Shown: positions 6,339 through 8,455 of the stretch, in pieces
How positions within the stretch are numbered: position 1 is the stretch's first letter
How the letters are laid out: each line of letters begins with the position of its first letter
Origin: an uncultured Bacteroidota bacterium
GTDB lineage: Bacteria; Bacteroidota; Bacteroidia; Chitinophagales; Chitinophagaceae
Assembly: GCA_903929655.1 (NCBI GenBank)
Contig: CAIYVS010000258.1
Location: 1 to 8,455, forward strand
Direction: 5' to 3'
Length of the DNA: 8,455 nucleotides
Translations under genes and position numbers: made by a program
The notes under the pieces: generated by a model
What the model was told of the DNA's origin: nothing
Seen by the model: the letters and a program-made list of their open reading frames with translations, nothing else
Databases searched by the model: none

Positions 6339-6443
6339 CCCCGGTAAAAACAGGAAACCAAACAACCCAAAAAGATACCCAAATAGCCCTAAAAGGAATC
6401 CAAAAGTCCCTCATAGGAAGAAAAGCGGAAAAAATATTTTAGG
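6339..6443. repeat. Direct repeat core, copy A (105 bp, 21-bp periodic)
   Basis: This is nearly identical to 6972-7075 at an offset of 633 bp. By eye the two differ at about five substitutions plus a 1-bp indel. Internally it has a 21-bp period: units begin near 6345, 6366, 6387 and 6408, with CCC tracts at alternating 12- and 9-bp steps. In this copy one tract is TCC at 6399-6401. It follows octamer array 2 directly. Confidence 0.85.
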
Positions 6444-6538
6444 CCCAAATGTCCATTTAATAAAAGTATAAACTATTTATAATCAACAAAATAAACCACA
6501 TTTTTAACAAAAAACCACTACAAGAAGAACAAAAAAAC

Positions 6539-6589
6539 GGAACTTTTCTCATGAACACTTTTAAAAAAATAGAGAAGACGTGAATAAAA
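6539..6589. repeat. Tandem duplication, unit 1 (without hairpin)
   Basis: The unit starts GGAACTTTTCTCATG (6539-6553), continues AACACTTTT, and ends GTGAATAAAA (6580-6589). The second copy starts 64 bp downstream. This copy has no GC-rich insert between CTCATG and AACAC. Confidence 0.6.
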
Positions 6590-6602
6590 AATTCCAAAAA
6601 CA

Positions 6603-6672
6603 GGAACTTCTCTCATGCCTGCCCGTCCGAAGGCGGGAACACCTTTGAAAATTTAAAATGTCGTGAATAAAA
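6603..6672. repeat. Tandem duplication, unit 2 (with 20-bp GC-rich hairpin)
   Basis: It starts GGAACTTCTCTCATG (6603-6617, one mismatch to unit 1) and ends GTGAATAAAA (6663-6672). Between CTCATG and AACACCTTT it carries 20 extra bases (6618-6637). These fold with arms CCCGTC (6622-6627) and GGCGGG (6632-6637) around a CGAA loop, including one G-T pair. A partial, degenerate relative (CCTGCTTGTCCGCC) lies at 5929-5942. Confidence 0.6.
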
Positions 6673-6734
6673 CCGGAAAGAATTCAATTGGAAATCTGAC
6701 CCTGAGAAATTGCAAAGGCACCTTTTTGCTATTC

Positions 6735-6752
6735 ACAACTGCAATTAGTTGT
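6735..6752. repeat. Small hairpin ACAACT/AGTTGT
   Basis: Perfect 6-bp arms at 6735-6740 and 6747-6752 flank a 6-nt loop. It sits at the left boundary of the GC-richer segment and could mark the end of an inserted repeat. No terminator-like T run follows. Confidence 0.35.
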
Positions 6753-6856
6753 ATCAGGGTACAGAAACCTGCCAGCAAAAAATTGCTCAACCGGGAGAGG
6801 GCAAAACGCAGTGCCCCAAGATTGGAGTACCCCCGCGCAACACGCAGCACAGCTAT

Positions 6857-6888
6857 GTCTTTGCCACGCGGAGCGATTTGGCAAAGAC
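6857..6888. repeat. Hairpin 1 of a paired-hairpin intergenic element
   Basis: GTCTTTGCCA (6857-6866) pairs perfectly with TGGCAAAGAC (6879-6888) around a 12-nt loop. It lies 14 nt upstream of a second, longer hairpin, in the GC-richer island of the interval. Confidence 0.75.
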
Positions 6889-6902
6889 GCGGCTTTTCTT
6901 TG

Positions 6903-6934
6903 GTTCTTTCTTTTGCCAAGACAAAAGAAAGAAC
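6903..6934. repeat. Hairpin 2 of a paired-hairpin intergenic element
   Basis: GTTCTTTCTTTTG (6903-6915) is perfectly complementary to CAAAAGAAAGAAC (6922-6934), giving a 13-bp stem with a 6-nt CCAAGA loop. No T run follows, so it is not a standard terminator. With hairpin 1 it resembles a widespread REP-like intergenic element that I recall from many Bacteroidota and some proteobacteria (unverified). Confidence 0.8.
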
Positions 6935-6971
6935 ACTCCCGCAGGACAATGGAAAACACCAAACATCCCGC

Positions 6972-7075
6972 CCCCGGTAAAAACAGGAAACCAAACAACC
7001 CAAAAAGATACCCAAACAGCCCTAAAAGGAACCCAAATATCCCTCATAGGAAGAAAAGCGGAAAAATATTTCAGG
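6972..7075. repeat. Direct repeat core, copy B (104 bp, 21-bp periodic)
   Basis: This is the second copy of the block at 6339-6443. All five CCC tracts are intact (6999, 7011, 7020, 7032, 7041), spaced 12, 9, 12 and 9 bp, so the minus strand has five regularly spaced GGG tracts. Shorter echoes of its distal part, AGCGGAAAAAAT, recur near 7145 and 7173. Confidence 0.85.
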
Positions 7076-7387
7076 AAAAAAAATGGTTACAAACAATTGA
7101 TAATCAATATAATAAACAATATCAAGTCAATGAAAACAATAAAAAGCGGAAAAAATTCCAAAAAAAGGAAAAGCGGAAAAAATATTGAACAGGAAAAAGG
7201 AAAAAAATATTCTCATTGAAAATCCGGTCTTGAGAATACCCACAGGCACCTTTTGGAGTTTATCCCGCCCTTCACATGGGGCGCCACCTATGAGCAGTCC
7301 GTCAAATCACAATGGAAAATTCACATTAAAAATAATTGCATTTATTTTCGAAAAAAATAATACATTCTAAATAACATACATAAAATC

Positions 7388-7403
7388 CCACAAGTGTGGA
7401 TAA
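7388..7403. promoter_or_regulatory. Inverted repeat CCACA/TGTGG overlapping a consensus DnaA box
   Basis: CCACA (7388-7392) and TGTGG (7395-7399) form a short inverted repeat with a 2-bp spacer. TGTGGATAA at 7395-7403 is, on the minus strand, the perfect 9-bp DnaA box TTATCCACA. Its centre lies 18 bp upstream of the CRP-like palindrome. It may be a regulatory site for pckA or a chance match. Confidence 0.4.
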
Positions 7404-7419
7404 AGTGATAACAATCACA
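7404..7419. promoter_or_regulatory. CRP/FNR-like operator upstream of pckA
   Basis: AGTGATAACAATCACA matches the CRP-family consensus TGTGA-N6-TCACA at nine of ten specified bases. Its inner part, GTGAT-aaca-ATCAC, is a perfect palindrome. It abuts the -33 element and is centred about 44 bp upstream of the predicted start site, close to a class II activator position. Family knowledge: CRP-type activators often control gluconeogenic genes. Confidence 0.55.
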
Positions 7420-7450
7420 TTGTTTTAACCATATTTATGCTGTATTTTTG
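7420..7450 (+). promoter_or_regulatory. pckA promoter, Bacteroidota type
   Basis: TTG at 7420-7422 and TATTTTTG at 7443-7450 are separated by 20 nt, a good fit to the Bacteroidota primary-sigma pattern (TTG, 19-21 nt, TAnnTTTG). The predicted start site is near 7456, leaving a leader of about 24 nt before the ATG at 7480. Confidence 0.75.
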
Positions 7451-7479
7451 ACCTCTATTTTTTCACGAAAAGATAATAT

Positions 7480-8455
7480 ATGCAGGAATTTGGACAGAAG
7501 AACCCCTCGGCAAGACTGGCTGACCTGGGACTGAACGTATCAATAGCTCATTGGAATCTATCTCCGGAAGAGCTGGTAAAGAAAACATTGGAACTGGGAC
7601 AAGGCGAACTGAATGATACAGGCGCTTTATGTGTAAGCACGGGAAAATTTACAGGCCGTTCGCCCAAGGATAAGTTCACTGTAAAGGACGAAATAACTGA
7701 AAAGAGTGTAGACTGGGGTGATGTAAATATCCCTATGACACCAGAGAACTTTAACCTGCTTTATAATGAAGTATGTGCTTACCTGGATGGTAAAGAAGTA
7801 TGGGTACGTGACTCCTATGCATGTGCCGACCCTAAATACCGCCTGAACGTGCGTGTTATAAACGAAGCCCCCTGGGCCAACCTGTTCTGCAACGACCTCT
7901 TCCTGCGCCCCACTGCAGATGAGATCAAAACACAGAACCCCGATTGGATCATACTGCAGGCCCCAAGCTTTATAGCTACTCCCGGTGCATTTGGTACCAG
8001 GCTGGAAGGCAAAGGCAATTTTACTGCCGTTAACTTTACAAGAAAGATCATATTGATAGGCGGCAGCGCCTATACCGGCGAGATGAAGAAAGGCATCTTT
8101 GGTGTGCTGAACTTTATACTCCCGCACGACCATAATGTGCTCAGCATGCACTGCTCTGCAAACGAGGGCAATGATGGCGATGTGGCATTGTTCTTCGGCT
8201 TGAGCGGTACGGGCAAAACCACGCTCAGTGCTGATCCGCACCGCGCACTGATAGGTGATGATGAGCATGGCTGGGCCGATGGTTCTGTTTTTAATTTTGA
8301 AGGTGGATGCTATGCAAAATGTATAGACCTTACCGAAGAAAAAGAACCACAGATCTTCGCTGCCATCAAGCCAAATGCCTTGCTTGAGAACATCAAGTTC
8401 ATAGCAGGCACAAACACAGTTGATTATAAGGATGCAAGCATCACAGAGAATACCC
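7480..8455 (+). CDS. pckA: Phosphoenolpyruvate carboxykinase (ATP), 3' end cut off by window edge
   Basis: The enzyme (EC 4.1.1.49) converts oxaloacetate and ATP to phosphoenolpyruvate, CO2 and ADP in the cytoplasm, the first committed step of gluconeogenesis; it can also run in reverse. The frame is open from ATG 7480 to the right edge, giving 325 of an expected 530-540 residues. An in-frame TAA lies at 7474, just upstream, and no ATG follows until M86, so the start is secure. Signature motifs are present: TGRSPKDKF (58-66) with the substrate-binding arginine R60, the metal-site lysine in GEMKKG (K203/K204), the metal-ligand histidine H224 in SMHCSA, the P-loop GLSGTGKTTLS (240-250) and the kinase-2 motif LIGDDEHGW (257-265). 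The GTP-dependent form is excluded by these motifs. It stands behind its own promoter with a CRP-like site. Confidence 0.97.
   Translation, partial: MQEFGQKNPSARLADLGLNVSIAHWNLSPEELVKKTLELGQGELNDTGALCVSTGKFTGRSPKDKFTVKDEITEKSVDWGDVNIPMTPENFNLLYNEVCAYLDGKEVWVRDSYACADPKYRLNVRVINEAPWANLFCNDLFLRPTADEIKTQNPDWIILQAPSFIATPGAFGTRLEGKGNFTAVNFTRKIILIGGSAYTGEMKKGIFGVLNFILPHDHNVLSMHCSANEGNDGDVALFFGLSGTGKTTLSADPHRALIGDDEHGWADGSVFNFEGGCYAKCIDLTEEKEPQIFAAIKPNALLENIKFIAGTNTVDYKDASITENT

Larger units (their letters stand above)
5768..7479. other. 1.7-kb gene-free, repeat-rich interval between ychF and pckA
   Basis: I find no convincing protein gene here. Frames that stay open (6227-6442, 6749-7219 plus; 6653-7015 minus) run through repeats, have low-complexity products and are open in several frames at once. 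Most of the interval is AT-rich, with homopurine A runs on the plus strand, but about 6770-6970 is noticeably richer in GC. Individual repeats, hairpins and promoter elements are listed separately. Stretches 5899-6012, 6111-6170 and 6444-6538 show nothing I can name beyond AT-rich sequence and a 7-bp inverted repeat (CTAAGCC 5924-5930 with GGCTTAG 5964-5970). Confidence 0.7.

Noticed and set aside
6903..6934. Rho-independent terminator
   Set aside because: The stem is AT-rich, no T run follows, and no gene ends nearby.
7256..7310. tRNA or structured RNA around the CGCCC/GGGCG hairpin near 7270
   Set aside because: No cloverleaf, T-loop GTTC box or CCA-like end can be drawn, and the short hairpin alone is not enough.
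6227..7370. Several plus-strand frames of 61-156 codons in the repeat interval
   Set aside because: They consist of translated octamer and 21-bp repeats, overlap in different frames, and lack a ribosome site or family resemblance.
7388..7403. Chromosomal replication origin
   Set aside because: Only one consensus DnaA box was found, with no cluster and no dnaA or dnaN gene in the window.
7627..8268. 213-codon minus-strand frame opposite pckA
   Set aside because: The plus strand encodes PEP carboxykinase with complete signature motifs, so this frame is a shadow.

Overview
The window looks like a chromosomal segment from a member of the Bacteroidota, most likely a Chitinophagaceae-like organism. 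The evidence is indirect: promoter elements of the Bacteroidota type (TAnnTTTG near -7), almost no strong Shine-Dalgarno sequences, protein sequences of that flavour, moderate to low GC, and intergenic repeats of a style I associate with this phylum. No taxonomic marker is present, so this is an inference.

Layout. Positions 1-488 (minus) hold the N-terminal part of an outer-membrane beta-barrel-like protein cut by the left edge. Positions 546-1838 (minus) hold an M24 Xaa-Pro aminopeptidase, 57 bp upstream of it and in the same direction. A 231-bp divergent region follows. Positions 2070-4568 (plus) form a tight four-gene operon: a small Cys-tailed protein of unknown function, a seven-helix membrane protein, a one-helix NarL-type histidine kinase that starts at TTG, and a LuxR-type response regulator. 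The ATPase gene ychF (4670-5767, minus) converges on this operon, with a short octamer-periodic repeat beside its stop codon. Positions 5768-7479 form a 1.7-kb interval without a convincing gene. It contains two 7-unit octamer arrays, two copies of a roughly 105-bp block built from 21-bp units, two strong hairpins in a GC-richer island, and a tandem duplication in which one copy has gained (or the other lost) a 20-bp GC-rich hairpin. Positions 7480-8455 (plus) hold the first 325 codons of ATP-dependent phosphoenolpyruvate carboxykinase (pckA), behind a clear promoter with a CRP/FNR-like palindrome.

How the genes may work together. The 2070-4568 operon is the best candidate for an undescribed system: a two-component pair led by two uncharacterised genes, a soluble protein with a C-terminal CxxxC and a separate seven-helix protein that could be the sensor. 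What it senses cannot be read from the sequence. The other genes are housekeeping (peptide turnover, YchF, gluconeogenesis) and show no functional link to it. The second point of interest is the repeat-rich interval, which appears to be a landing site for several small non-coding repeat families.
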